Assembly: GCF_946222305.1 (NCBI RefSeq)
Contig: NZ_CAMIHZ010000042.1
Span: 1-13,533, forward strand
Direction: 5' to 3'
Source of the DNA: an uncultured Corynebacterium sp.
Lineage (GTDB): Bacteria; Actinomycetota; Actinomycetes; Mycobacteriales; Mycobacteriaceae
Length of the DNA: 13,533 bases
Shown here: piece after piece, positions 6,169 to 13,191 of the stretch
Layout: each line of letters starts with the position of its first letter
Numbering within the stretch: the stretch's first letter is position 1
The notes under the pieces: model-generated
Database searches by the model: none
Seen by the model: only the letters and a program-made list of their open reading frames with translations
Told to the model about the DNA's origin: nothing
Program-made: the position numbers and the translations under genes

Positions 6169-6504
6169 TTACTTACCCTGTGCCTTTTCGAAACGCTCGA
6201 TAACGTCTGCAGAGATACGGCCACGGGAAGAAACGGCAATGTTGTTTTCCTTAGCCCACTCACGAATGCGCTTATTTTGCCTCTGGTTAGTGGAGCGAGC
6301 AGAGCGCTTCGTGCCGCGTGGCTTGCGATGAGCAACCTCGGTAAATGGCTTCAAAGCAGCATCGAACTTGTCCGCATTTTTCTGCGATAGGTCCAGGGTG
6401 TAGTCAACGCCATTGACGCTGAAGTTGACTACCTTGACTTCATCTTCGGCTAGCGGGGTGTTGTCGAAATCATCGAAGTACTGGGTTACTTCACGACGTG
6501 CCAT
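6169..6504 (-). CDS. lsr2: Lsr2-type nucleoid-associated xenogeneic silencer
   Basis: A 111-residue H-NS-like protein that bridges AT-rich DNA and silences foreign genes; the C. glutamicum relative is CgpS. The N-terminal oligomerisation half (about 1-60) carries the family pattern of a DDFD turn and a VNGVDYTLDLSQKNADKF strand-helix. A basic linker (KPRGTKRSAR) joins it to the C-terminal DNA-binding domain (about 72-111) with REWAKENNIAVSSRGRISADVIERF. The RGR at 94-96 is the AT-hook-like motif that enters the minor groove. ATG at 6504 follows GGAAGG at good distance. It is first in an operon with the DUF2020 lipoprotein. The 370-base AT-rich region upstream is the kind of DNA Lsr2 binds, so self-regulation is plausible but not shown. 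Confidence 0.95.
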   Translation of the reverse strand: MARREVTQYFDDFDNTPLAEDEVKVVNFSVNGVDYTLDLSQKNADKFDAALKPFTEVAHRKPRGTKRSARSTNQRQNKRIREWAKENNIAVSSRGRISADVIERFEKAQGK

Positions 6505-6551
6505 GTGGAACTACCTTCCATTCGGTGTTTTTAGAGGGGATTTTAGAATGC

Positions 6552-6580
6552 AGTTTAAGGATAACCCTAGAATCACTGAA
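6552..6580 (-). promoter_or_regulatory. Candidate lsr2 promoter
   Basis: On the minus strand TTCAGT (6580-6575) and TAAACT (6557-6552) are spaced by 17 bases. This predicts transcription start near 6545 and a leader of about 40 bases carrying the GGAAGG ribosome binding site. The surrounding AT-rich DNA offers other possible boxes. Confidence 0.4.
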
Positions 6581-6763
6581 GGCAAGTGGAAGTTTTAAAT
6601 CATTTACCACCTTTAAGGGAAACCATATTCCCCCTATATGACCTTAATTCATAAGGATCGTCGCATTCCGTTACTCATCCACCCTAGGTTCATCACGGCG
6701 ATAGACAAAATTCAATTGGTTTAAGTTAGTTAACCAAGGCTCGTCTGTAAAGGTGATAAATGA

Positions 6764-6793
6764 AAATGACGCCCGAATTGTCGGGCGTCATTT
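6764..6793 (-). terminator. Perfect 13-bp terminator after phoD
   Basis: AAATGACGCCCGA (6764-6776) and TCGGGCGTCATTT (6781-6793) pair without mismatch around the loop ATTG. On the minus strand the stem ends in TTTTCATTTATC, about 85 bases after the phoD stop. The flanking A and T runs make it usable in both directions, so it also shields lsr2 from phoD read-through. Confidence 0.85.
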
Positions 6794-6876
6794 ATTGTCT
6801 TGTACAGCGAGAACCACCAGTTGAGAGGGGTGATTCACATTCGCTAAATCCGCATGAATGTGTTTTCTTAACGTGG

Positions 6877-8661
6877 TTACTTCACACCGGAACGGCCACT
6901 GTGGGTCGCTGGGTTGATCGCAGCTCCGTGCGGGTGAATTCCCTTGCCGCGGTAAGTGCGGGCGGACTTTGCACGGAAGAGCGGTGCGTTTCGGCGGAAG
7001 ATCCCGTCGTTGTGCATGAACATCCAATCGGCGTGAACAAAGTCCGGGGTAACGCGCACCACGGTGTAGCCGTGGGCATCGTAATCCAAGAACTTAATGT
7101 GCTTGTTCAAGCCCTTGAAGGCGTTCTCTGCCGTGTGGGAAAGCGCATTGTTCTCCGGCAGTTTCAAGATGTCGTCGATGTTGGAACTAGTCACCGAGGT
7201 ACACACAATTTCCACACCAGCCACTCCACCGCGAGGGTAAGTGCCCGGTTCAACAGGAATGTCATTGGCCCAGGAAGAGTGAATATCACCGGTGAGCCAC
7301 ACGGTGTTGTTGATCTTGCGATCGTGCAGCAGCTTGATCAAGCGGCGCCGCTCCGCCGCGTAGCCATCCCACTGGTCAAAGTTGTAAGGCATGCCCTGTT
7401 CCGGCAACCCGAGAAGCTGGGTAACTGCAGACGTTGTCTTCGGATCCAGTGGTGGAATCAAAACCGGGGAAATCATCACCGAGTTACCGATGAGATTCCA
7501 CTTCGCTTGCGAGGTCGTGAGCTTGCCGGCTAGCCACTTGAATTGTTCGGAACCCAGCATGGTGCGGTTGTTCTTGTCGATTCCCTTGGCCTTGGTGAAG
7601 CTCATCTGCTTGTTGCGGTAGGTGCGCAGATCCAGCATGTTGAGCTCTACCAGGTTGCCGAAGCTGAGGTTGCGGTAAATATGTCCACCCTGGGAGAAAG
7701 GAGTGGCGCGGATTGGCTGCCACTCCAAGTACGCCTGAATGGCAGCATCGCGGCGCTTCTGGAAGTTTCCTTCACGGCCAGGAGTATGGTTCTCGGCGCC
7801 GCCCGACCACGTATCGTTGGCCACCTCATGATCGTCCCACGTCACGATCCACGGGCAGGTGGCATGTGCTGCCTGTAGTGCTGGGTCAGTGCGGTACTGG
7901 GCGTAACGCTCGCGGTAATCCTGTAGGGAGACAATTTCGTGCTTTGGCAGGTGACCGCGTACCGGGCCGCGCTTACCGGTGTATTCGCCACGTTTGTACT
8001 CGTAGATGTAGTCGCCCACGTGCAACGCGAAATCCAGGTCCTTGCGCTTAGACATATCACGGTATGCATTAAAGTATCCCGCCTCCCAGTTCGCGCAGCT
8101 AAACAGAGCAAAACGCAACTCGGAAACATCGGCGCCAGGAGCCGGCGCGGTACGGGTGCGACCAATCGGGGAAACCTGGCCCCGGTAAGGGCCATCCACC
8201 ACGCGGAAGCGGTAGTAGTAGCTCGTGGCCGGCGCGAGCCCGGTGACATCTGGCTTCACTGTCATATCGCGGTCAGGTGTTGCCGTTGCAGTGCCTGAAG
8301 CGACGATGGCCTTAAAGTCCCGGTTGGGGGAAACCTCCCACTTCACCTGGGTTTTCACGCCGCGGCCACGGCCCGCGTAATCATTGGGGCAACTGGTTAC
8401 GCGAGTCCACAGCAGCACACCGTTTGGCAGCGGATCACCGGAGGCTACACCGTGCTGGAAAACTGCGTGACGGCCAGGGGCTGCGGCGGCGACACCAGAG
8501 TTCGTTGCGACAGAAGCCACGGCACCAGCGGCCGTGAGGGTAGCGCCGGCTTGCAGGGCGCGACGGCGGGAAACAGTATTCGGGGAGGCTTTTTCCGCAG
8601 AATCCACGTTCTTCGCGGTGGAATCGTGCGCGGTTGCGGAGGGGTGCTGGGAGTTCATCAT
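6877..8661 (-). CDS. phoD: PhoD-type alkaline phosphatase/phosphodiesterase, Tat-exported
   Basis: Exported metallo-phosphoesterase of 594 residues that releases phosphate from organic esters outside the membrane. A long Tat signal carries SRRRALQAG (31-39), a hydrophobic core (about 40-58) and an Ala-rich cleavage region near GVAAAAPG. An N-terminal Fn3-like domain (about 65-172, starting FQHGVASGDP) precedes the catalytic domain. Its metal-site motifs are FSCANW (187-192), HVGDYIYEY (214-222), TWDDHEVANDTW (274-285) and LTGDIHSSW (456-464), all as in PhoD enzymes of Bacillus and actinobacteria. Two adjacent ATGs (8661, 8658) are possible starts. There is no Shine-Dalgarno sequence, and a TGTTAT box at 8673-8668 would give a leaderless transcript. 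Phosphate control is expected from the family, but I cannot point to a Pho box. Confidence 0.93.
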   Translation of the reverse strand: MMNSQHPSATAHDSTAKNVDSAEKASPNTVSRRRALQAGATLTAAGAVASVATNSGVAAAAPGRHAVFQHGVASGDPLPNGVLLWTRVTSCPNDYAGRGRGVKTQVKWEVSPNRDFKAIVASGTATATPDRDMTVKPDVTGLAPATSYYYRFRVVDGPYRGQVSPIGRTRTAPAPGADVSELRFALFSCANWEAGYFNAYRDMSKRKDLDFALHVGDYIYEYKRGEYTGKRGPVRGHLPKHEIVSLQDYRERYAQYRTDPALQAAHATCPWIVTWDDHEVANDTWSGGAENHTPGREGNFQKRRDAAIQAYLEWQPIRATPFSQGGHIYRNLSFGNLVELNMLDLRTYRNKQMSFTKAKGIDKNNRTMLGSEQFKWLAGKLTTSQAKWNLIGNSVMISPVLIPPLDPKTTSAVTQLLGLPEQGMPYNFDQWDGYAAERRRLIKLLHDRKINNTVWLTGDIHSSWANDIPVEPGTYPRGGVAGVEIVCTSVTSSNIDDILKLPENNALSHTAENAFKGLNKHIKFLDYDAHGYTVVRVTPDFVHADWMFMHNDGIFRRNAPLFRAKSARTYRGKGIHPHGAAINPATHSGRSGVK

Positions 8662-8686
8662 GGTGAAATAACACCATGGAACAAGT

Positions 8687-8754
8687 AATCCCGCTGGGCG
8701 AGTGCCTCAGCGGGATTCACATTCGGGGGTGGGAGCAGGGGTAGTCGCCCCCTG
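8687..8754 (-). terminator. Double hairpin after the basic coiled-coil gene
   Basis: On the minus strand two stems follow the stop of the 8773-9399 gene. The first is CAGGGG/CCCCTG (8736-8741 with 8749-8754, 7-base loop). The second is a perfect 9-bp stem AATCCCGCT/AGCGGGATT (8687-8695 with 8709-8717, 13-base loop) running into ATTACTTGTT. They separate that gene from phoD, so phoD probably has its own promoter. Confidence 0.6.
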
Positions 8755-8772
8755 TTTCCTCAACAACAGGTA

Positions 8773-9399
8773 TTAAACGGACTTCTCCGCGATCTGAGAT
8801 TCAATCAGATCCAGCTCCGTGGACACACTGCCCAACAGGCGGCGCTGCTGGCTAGCCGGCATGGCCTCAGCATTGCGGACTGCATCTTCCAAAGTATCCA
8901 GGCGCTCATCGATGTCCTTGGCGAAGCCGTCTGGCACGCCACGCTTCACAGCATCCCGTACTGCCTTGATACGGGCGCGCTGCGGAGCACCTTCGCCGCT
9001 AAAGGCCGCCATGCTACGCCGGGATACGCCGGAGCGGGATGCGCGGGAGCCTTCAGCGCTTTCCTGGATCTGCACCATTGCCCGGTACAGCAAAGGCAGC
9101 GCTGCCGGAGCAGCCGTGCGCAACGCGGTGGCGTAACGAGTTACGTTGTCCTTGTTGAAACGGCCGGCCTTGATCTGCTGCAGGGCATTCTTGGCCATGA
9201 ACTCCTCGTGCTTACGGCGCGCCTTGAGCTCCTTGGCATCGTGCTTACGCACCTGCTTAGCGGTCTTGCGCAGGTACTTGTCCTTGCGCTTTTCCAGCTT
9301 CGCATCCGCCTTGACCTCGGCCTTCGCCCTTAGCTTGGCAGCCTTGTAGGCAGCCTTCTTCTCCTGGCGGCGCTTGCGCATTTTGCTGAGCAGTCCCAT
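8773..9399 (-). CDS. Basic coiled-coil protein, resembles DUF6474
   Basis: A 208-residue protein without signal peptide or membrane segment. Residues 1-75 are dominated by Lys, Arg, Ala and Glu and should form a long highly charged helix or coiled coil. The middle (about 76-115, ending LPLLYRAMVQIQ) is more hydrophobic, and the rest is again helical with a Ser/Arg-rich linker (about 118-140). I take it to be the actinobacterial family DUF6474 from its MGLLSKMRKRRQEKK-like start and layout, with moderate confidence; no function is known to me. ATG at 9399 follows CGGAGAGA at good distance; a longer frame from 9555 would cross the divergent promoter region and is rejected. It is divergent from the RecB-like nuclease gene across 216 bases. 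Confidence 0.8.
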   Translation of the reverse strand: MGLLSKMRKRRQEKKAAYKAAKLRAKAEVKADAKLEKRKDKYLRKTAKQVRKHDAKELKARRKHEEFMAKNALQQIKAGRFNKDNVTRYATALRTAAPAALPLLYRAMVQIQESAEGSRASRSGVSRRSMAAFSGEGAPQRARIKAVRDAVKRGVPDGFAKDIDERLDTLEDAVRNAEAMPASQQRRLLGSVSTELDLIESQIAEKSV

Positions 9400-9615
9400 G
9401 TCTCTCCGAACGTCTATCGCTAGCTTGTCAGTTTCGGGTGTGCGGCCTAGTGATTTTTCACTGTGACGCCTCGCGTTCTCCGCGAGCCCGCTCCAACCCC
9501 ACCCCCGCCGAAAAAATCGGCCTCGTGCAGAGCTGGAGAACAGTCCTGCAACCACAATACTTCAAAGCCACCGGGCACACTGTTCAGGCTGTGCGCAAAG
9601 GTGCCCGCTAAACTG
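9400..9615. other. Divergent intergenic region with small perfect palindrome
   Basis: No gene is seen here. A perfect short inverted repeat AGTGA TTTT TCACT (9449-9462) lies about 50 bases before the minus-strand gene and may be an operator. TAAACT at 9609-9614 is a -10-like box just before the nuclease ATG. No good -35 box accompanies it. Confidence 0.35.
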
Positions 9616-11322
9616 ATGAACATTGTGAGTTCCCACCCCTCCCACAGTGAAAACGACGTGAGTATCGGTAGCCTTCCACCGCTGACGGCAGCCGACCTCA
9701 CGGGTTGTCGGCACCGCGCGGTTTTAAGACGCGCACTGGGGACGGTTGAACCTACGCACGACGTCAGCGACCAGGGTGTGGAACGACTGGCTGCGCGGGC
9801 GGGGGCGGCGTTGCGGCGTCGAATAATAATGGACTTGCTGCCCACTAAAGCCCGTATAGGCGACAAAGTGTCGTGGTCCCGAGTGGATGTGCCCTCGGGC
9901 GATGACAACGCGGTGGAGCTCACGCTCGAAGCCATTGCCAGCGGGGCCCGCGTTATCACCGGGGCGGTGCTGGAAAACGCGCAGTTCAAGGTGTGCGTGG
10001 ATTTCCTGGTGCGAATGGACCACCATGCGGGTTTTGACGATCGGACGAGATACGCACCGGTGGTGATCTCTAGCCACGCGGTGGCACGTCCGGCGAAAAA
10101 CCAAGCCCAAGCTGACTGCGCGATCGTGGATCTTCCCGCGTTGGGGCTGTCCACACCCATTCCGGTTCCGTGGCGGCACCGCACGGTCGCCGGTGAAGGT
10201 CAACGCGCCGCCATGGCGCATGTCATCTTGGATGAATGGGGCAGGGCCGCCGATGAGGTCGGTTTTGTCGGTCGTGCGGGCGCATCGCCAAGGATTCGCT
10301 GCTTCTTTTACAACGCGAAAGTCGTCTTGCCGGGGCTGCTCGCTGCGCTGTCGGAACCGATCCCGGCCGCCCCAAGTCGGGTTAAGGAATGCCGGGCGTG
10401 TGAATTCCACAACCATTGTCGTAAGCAATTGCTGGAAAGTGCAGATATTTCCCTGTTGTTGCCTGGTGATAAGAATCGCAAGTGGCGCGAGCGTGGCATT
10501 CAGACTCTGCCGGAACTTGTGGCCACTGACGTAGGAGAAACGAGCGAGCTGGCCCGCGCATGGCTGCAAGGCAAAACCATTCTGCGGCGTGAATACGCCC
10601 GCTGGGTTGCCGACCCGCTACTGTGGGGCAACCAGGAATTCGTTATGACCGGCAAGAAAACCCCCATGGTTCGCGAGCTGGAAAACCTCGTAGAAGTCGA
10701 CGTAGACATGGAGGCCCACCCCAACCGTGGAACTTTCCTGTGGGGGACCTTCGACGGGGCGCGCTACGTGGCCTTCAGTGATTTCTCCGCCCACGGGGAC
10801 GAAGGCCAGCACGTCGCCGAATTTTGGGAGTGGTTGCAGCAGTCCCATGCGGCGGCACAAGCACGCGGAAAACTTTTCCGCGTGTGGGTTTATGCTGCCC
10901 AGGGTGAAAATCACTGGCTACGCTACTACGCCCGCCAATACGGAGGCCGTGAATACCGTGTGGAGGGCACCACCGGGTCACGGGTCATCACCATGCCGTC
11001 GCCTCAGGACGTCGAGGCTTTTATTAATTCCGACGCCTGGTGCGACATCTTTCCCGTCGTCCGCAAGGCTCTAGCCTCCAGTGACTCGCTGGGCCTGAAG
11101 ACAATTGCGCCATTGGCGGGCTTCGAGTTTAGCCAGGAGGGTGTGGATGGACGCGCCGCCGTGGACCTGTTTGAAAAGGCCATTGGCGGAACCGGCAGCG
11201 AAGCTGCCATCGCCAGGCGTACGCTGGAGCGCTACAACGCGGACGACTGTGTAGCCACGTCGAAGGTGAGAGCGTGGTTGCGGCGGGGTGCGCCGGGCGT
11301 GGACGAGTTGGCGTCGAAATAA
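9616..11322 (+). CDS. TM0106-type RecB-like nuclease with DEDD exonuclease domain
   Basis: Predicted DNA nuclease of 568 residues, cytoplasmic. The N-terminal RecB/Cas4-like domain (about 20-275) has the four-cysteine iron-sulphur arrangement: Cys31 in TGCRHR and the trio CRACEFHNHC (Cys259, Cys262, Cys268). The C-terminal RNase H-like domain (about 355-560) has the DEDD pattern: Asp364 and Glu366 in VDVDME, then YNADDC near the end (Asp543/Asp544), with LKTIAPLAGFEF before it. No helicase motifs follow, so this is the stand-alone form. At the place where the (D/E)xK of the RecB fold is expected I read YAPVVISSHAV, without the acid or lysine. The start is uncertain: ATG at 9616 is chosen; GTG at 9625 or 9658 are possible. 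The in-frame extension back to 9463 is proline/cysteine-rich and not family-like. msrA follows after 41 bases. Confidence 0.82.
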   Translation: MNIVSSHPSHSENDVSIGSLPPLTAADLTGCRHRAVLRRALGTVEPTHDVSDQGVERLAARAGAALRRRIIMDLLPTKARIGDKVSWSRVDVPSGDDNAVELTLEAIASGARVITGAVLENAQFKVCVDFLVRMDHHAGFDDRTRYAPVVISSHAVARPAKNQAQADCAIVDLPALGLSTPIPVPWRHRTVAGEGQRAAMAHVILDEWGRAADEVGFVGRAGASPRIRCFFYNAKVVLPGLLAALSEPIPAAPSRVKECRACEFHNHCRKQLLESADISLLLPGDKNRKWRERGIQTLPELVATDVGETSELARAWLQGKTILRREYARWVADPLLWGNQEFVMTGKKTPMVRELENLVEVDVDMEAHPNRGTFLWGTFDGARYVAFSDFSAHGDEGQHVAEFWEWLQQSHAAAQARGKLFRVWVYAAQGENHWLRYYARQYGGREYRVEGTTGSRVITMPSPQDVEAFINSDAWCDIFPVVRKALASSDSLGLKTIAPLAGFEFSQEGVDGRAAVDLFEKAIGGTGSEAAIARRTLERYNADDCVATSKVRAWLRRGAPGVDELASK

Positions 11323-11363
11323 AAAGAAGAGAAAGCCCTGCAACAAAGCCGGAAGGAAAGACG

Positions 11364-12101
11364 ATGAACCTGTTTGAGAAGATTGCGGCGCTGAATGCTA
11401 GCGGGCCATTTCGCGCGGAGCGGGTGACCGCGGAGACTGCGCTGAAGGGTGGCCGGCACCCAGTGCTGCCCGAACCGCAGCCGAATGTAGTGCTGGGGAC
11501 ACCTTTGCAAGGGGTGGGGGATCCTGCGTGGAGCCAGTGGTTGGAGCAGCGCGATCAAGATGATGAGCTGCAGGAGATTGTGATCGGTGTGGGGTGCTTT
11601 TGGGGTGGGGAAAAAATGTTTTGGGGAGTTAAGGGGATAGTGGGCACTTCGGTGGGATACGCCGGTGGCTTCACGGCGAATCCGACGTATCGGGAAGTAT
11701 GCACCGGGCGGACTGGGCATGCCGAGGTGGTTCGCGTGGTGTTCGATACACAGGCGATTTCGGTGGAGGAGGTCGTGGCTATCGCATTTGAGAACCACGA
11801 TCCCACGCAGGGTGATAAACAGGGCAATGACATCGGCACACAGTACCGGTCGGTCGTGTATGCAAGCTCACCCGAACAGTTGGCGCGGATTGAGGCTGCG
11901 ATCGAGAGCTGGCGGGGACGTTTCGCTGAAAAGGGATTTGGAGAGATCACCACGGAAGTCGGCCTGTTGGGTGATTTCGGCGATAGGCAATATTACTTAG
12001 CGGAGGATGAGCACCAGCAGTACCTTCATAAAAATCCCGCCGGGTACTGCAATCACGGACCAAATGGTGTGAGCTGCCCGACGGGAGTGCTGGGAGAGTA
12101 G
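11364..12101 (+). CDS. msrA: Peptide methionine-S-sulfoxide reductase
   Basis: Cytoplasmic repair enzyme that reduces methionine S-sulfoxide in proteins and free form, with electrons from a thiol partner such as thioredoxin. The 245-residue protein has the catalytic GCFW at 77-80 (Cys78 nucleophile). Further marks are the substrate-binding GYAGG and NPTYREVCTGRTGHAE, ENHDPTQGDKQGNDIGTQYRS, and EDEHQQYLHKNPAGYC. C-terminal Cys229 and Cys238 (YCNHGPNGVSC) should be the resolving pair, as in the E. coli type of MsrA. About 70 residues precede the catalytic core, similar in extent to the longer E. coli-type proteins. ATG at 11364 follows GGAAGGAAAG, which fixes the start. The 41-base gap to the nuclease gene and no terminator between them suggest co-transcription. 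Confidence 0.95.
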   Translation: MNLFEKIAALNASGPFRAERVTAETALKGGRHPVLPEPQPNVVLGTPLQGVGDPAWSQWLEQRDQDDELQEIVIGVGCFWGGEKMFWGVKGIVGTSVGYAGGFTANPTYREVCTGRTGHAEVVRVVFDTQAISVEEVVAIAFENHDPTQGDKQGNDIGTQYRSVVYASSPEQLARIEAAIESWRGRFAEKGFGEITTEVGLLGDFGDRQYYLAEDEHQQYLHKNPAGYCNHGPNGVSCPTGVLGE

Positions 12102-12383
12102 TTTCCGGTGCGCACCGGGTGGATGCGGTGAGCCGAGGAGATGTCGTGAGTGTGCGATGCGCTTCGTCCAACCTTGGCGTGTTTTCTCAGCTTTGGTGAG
12201 GGATGTGGGTCCCGCGAAACCGAGTGATGAACTGCGAATCTATTGACAACATCGGTGGAGTCGGGAGAATGTAACGCCTTCTGAGATATCGTTATGTAAT
12301 CTTAATCTAACGATTCTCTCAAGAGGTATTATTTCTGCTTCGTAACCAGTTTTTCCTGATGAGGGGTAGTTTGGCACTGCAGG
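12102..12383. other. Intergenic region with two palindromes
   Basis: No gene is supported. Immediately after msrA comes the perfect palindrome CCGGTGC GCACCGG (12105-12118), perhaps a weak transcription stop without T tract. A longer stem follows: GAGATATCGTTA (12283-12294) with TAACGATTCTC (12308-12318), 11 pairs with one bulged base around a 13-base AT-rich loop. It lies between the ends of two converging genes and may slow transcription from either side. A TTGACA at 12243-12248 is a perfect -35 match but has no good -10 at 16-18 bases, so I do not call a promoter. Confidence 0.5.
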
Positions 12384-13121
12384 CTAGTTCTTGGGTAGGT
12401 TTTGGTTCGGGATGCGACCTTCGGGCTGAACATGATCGCCTACCCAGCGGAAAGTGACGTCAGAATAGTACTTCGGAGCTGCAACATTCGCTTCCCCCGA
12501 AGCATCCAAAGCTTCCCAGTCCCTCATGCGGACGGTCACAGATTCATTGTCGAATCCCAAGATGTTCGTCACTTGCTGGGGAGTATCGGAGCCGATACCG
12601 ATGAACTTGCCCTTGTGGAAGAGCATGAGTTGGGTCTGGAATTGGGAATTGCCCTGAAGGGCTTGCTCGATCAGGGCGAAACTGAGGTTTGAGCAGAGGT
12701 TGTAATTTACCTTTTCCGTTGTCTTCCAGCCGAACTTGTTTGGCGGCAGTTTGCCCATGTTATTGACAATTTCGGGTGCGTTCCCCTGTGGGGTGCAATC
12801 AACTGGTGCAGGATTGCCCGGGCCAGGTTGGGGTGCAGGAGCGGGGTTGCCGGGATTGGGTTGCGGGGCAGGTGCGGGCGCGCCATTCTGGGAACCTTGG
12901 TTCGTTCCACCGGACGCTGAACCTACCTGTTGATTGGTTGTGGCATGCCCACCAGGATTTCCCGCATTGGAGCGGGGTGCCGTTTGCTGTGCGCTGGTGG
13001 AAGGTGCTTCTGGTGCAGTGGATTCGAGCTCATCGTTACCGCACGCTACGCTGCCGAGCATCAGCCCTGCCAAAGCGATCGTGGCTCCGATGGGTTTGAT
13101 TGAGCGAGTGGTCATCTTCAT
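12384..13121 (-). CDS. LppP/LprE-type lipoprotein with proline-rich linker
   Basis: Predicted lipoprotein of 245 residues, anchored outside the cytoplasmic membrane. The signal peptide (basic start KMTTRSIK, hydrophobic core about 11-23) ends in the lipobox SVAC, with Cys27 lipidated. A low-complexity Ser/Thr/Gln/Gly linker (about 30-80) and two 11-residue proline-rich repeats (83-104) lead to the folded domain (about 107-245). It contains VNYNLCSNLSFALIEQAL, LMLFHKGKFIGIGSD, TVRMRDW and DVTFRWVGDHVQPEGRIP, which I recognise as the LppP/LprE pattern of mycolic-acid bacteria; its biochemical role is not known to me. Cys109 and Cys143 could form a disulphide. GGAGGAAGA before ATG 13121 fixes the start. 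The linker probably reaches through the cell wall. Confidence 0.85.
   Translation of the reverse strand: MKMTTRSIKPIGATIALAGLMLGSVACGNDELESTAPEAPSTSAQQTAPRSNAGNPGGHATTNQQVGSASGGTNQGSQNGAPAPAPQPNPGNPAPAPQPGPGNPAPVDCTPQGNAPEIVNNMGKLPPNKFGWKTTEKVNYNLCSNLSFALIEQALQGNSQFQTQLMLFHKGKFIGIGSDTPQQVTNILGFDNESVTVRMRDWEALDASGEANVAAPKYYSDVTFRWVGDHVQPEGRIPNQNLPKN
12810..12875 (-). repeat. Two tandem 33-bp units encoding an 11-residue Pro-rich repeat
   Basis: Inside the lipoprotein gene, residues 83-93 (APAPQPNPGNP) and 94-104 (APAPQPGPGNP) are direct copies differing at one residue. The preceding residues 81-82 (AP) start a partial third unit. Such in-frame minisatellites can gain or lose units by slippage, changing linker length without breaking the protein. 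Confidence 0.8.
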
Positions 13122-13163
13122 GGGATCTTCCTCCGTTCGGAAGTTGAGTCAGCGGAGATGGTG

Positions 13164-13191
13164 TGTATAGCGGTGCGCGCAAGTGACCCAA
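13164..13191 (-). promoter_or_regulatory. Promoter of the LppP/LprE-type lipoprotein gene
   Basis: On the minus strand TTGGGT (13191-13186) and TATACA (13169-13164) are separated by 16 bases. This predicts a start near 13157 and a leader of about 35 bases that includes the GGAGGAAGA ribosome binding site. Confidence 0.5.

Larger units (their letters stand above)
6505..6876. other. AT-rich intergenic region upstream of lsr2
   Basis: No gene is seen. The stretch is clearly richer in A and T than the neighbouring genes, especially 6540-6760. It holds the candidate lsr2 promoter and an inverted repeat TTGGTT (6716-6721) / AACCAA (6732-6737) around a 10-base centre. It also holds the perfect hairpin at 6764-6793, after which about 80 bases lead to the phoD stop. 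Known behaviour of Lsr2 makes this a likely binding region; the inverted repeat could instead be an operator for another regulator. Confidence 0.5.

Noticed and set aside
9616..10500. Cas4-like nuclease as a sign of a CRISPR system
   Set aside because: The four-cysteine layout is shared with the TM0106 family; no repeats, spacers or other cas genes are in the window, and the C-terminal DEDD domain fits TM0106, not Cas4.
9447..10569. Two long minus-strand frames opposite the nuclease gene (9447-10184 and 9724-10569)
   Set aside because: Both are antisense to a gene with conserved cysteines and catalytic motifs, are rich in Arg/Ser/Thr/His without domain pattern, and overlap each other.
11232..11798. 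188-codon minus-strand frame opposite the nuclease/msrA junction
   Set aside because: It spans the ends of two real genes on the other strand, and its composition (His/Pro/Leu-rich) is that of a shadow frame.
12243..12271. Perfect -35 box TTGACA upstream of nothing obvious
   Set aside because: No TANNNT-like -10 lies 16-18 bases on, and no plus-strand gene or clear small RNA follows.
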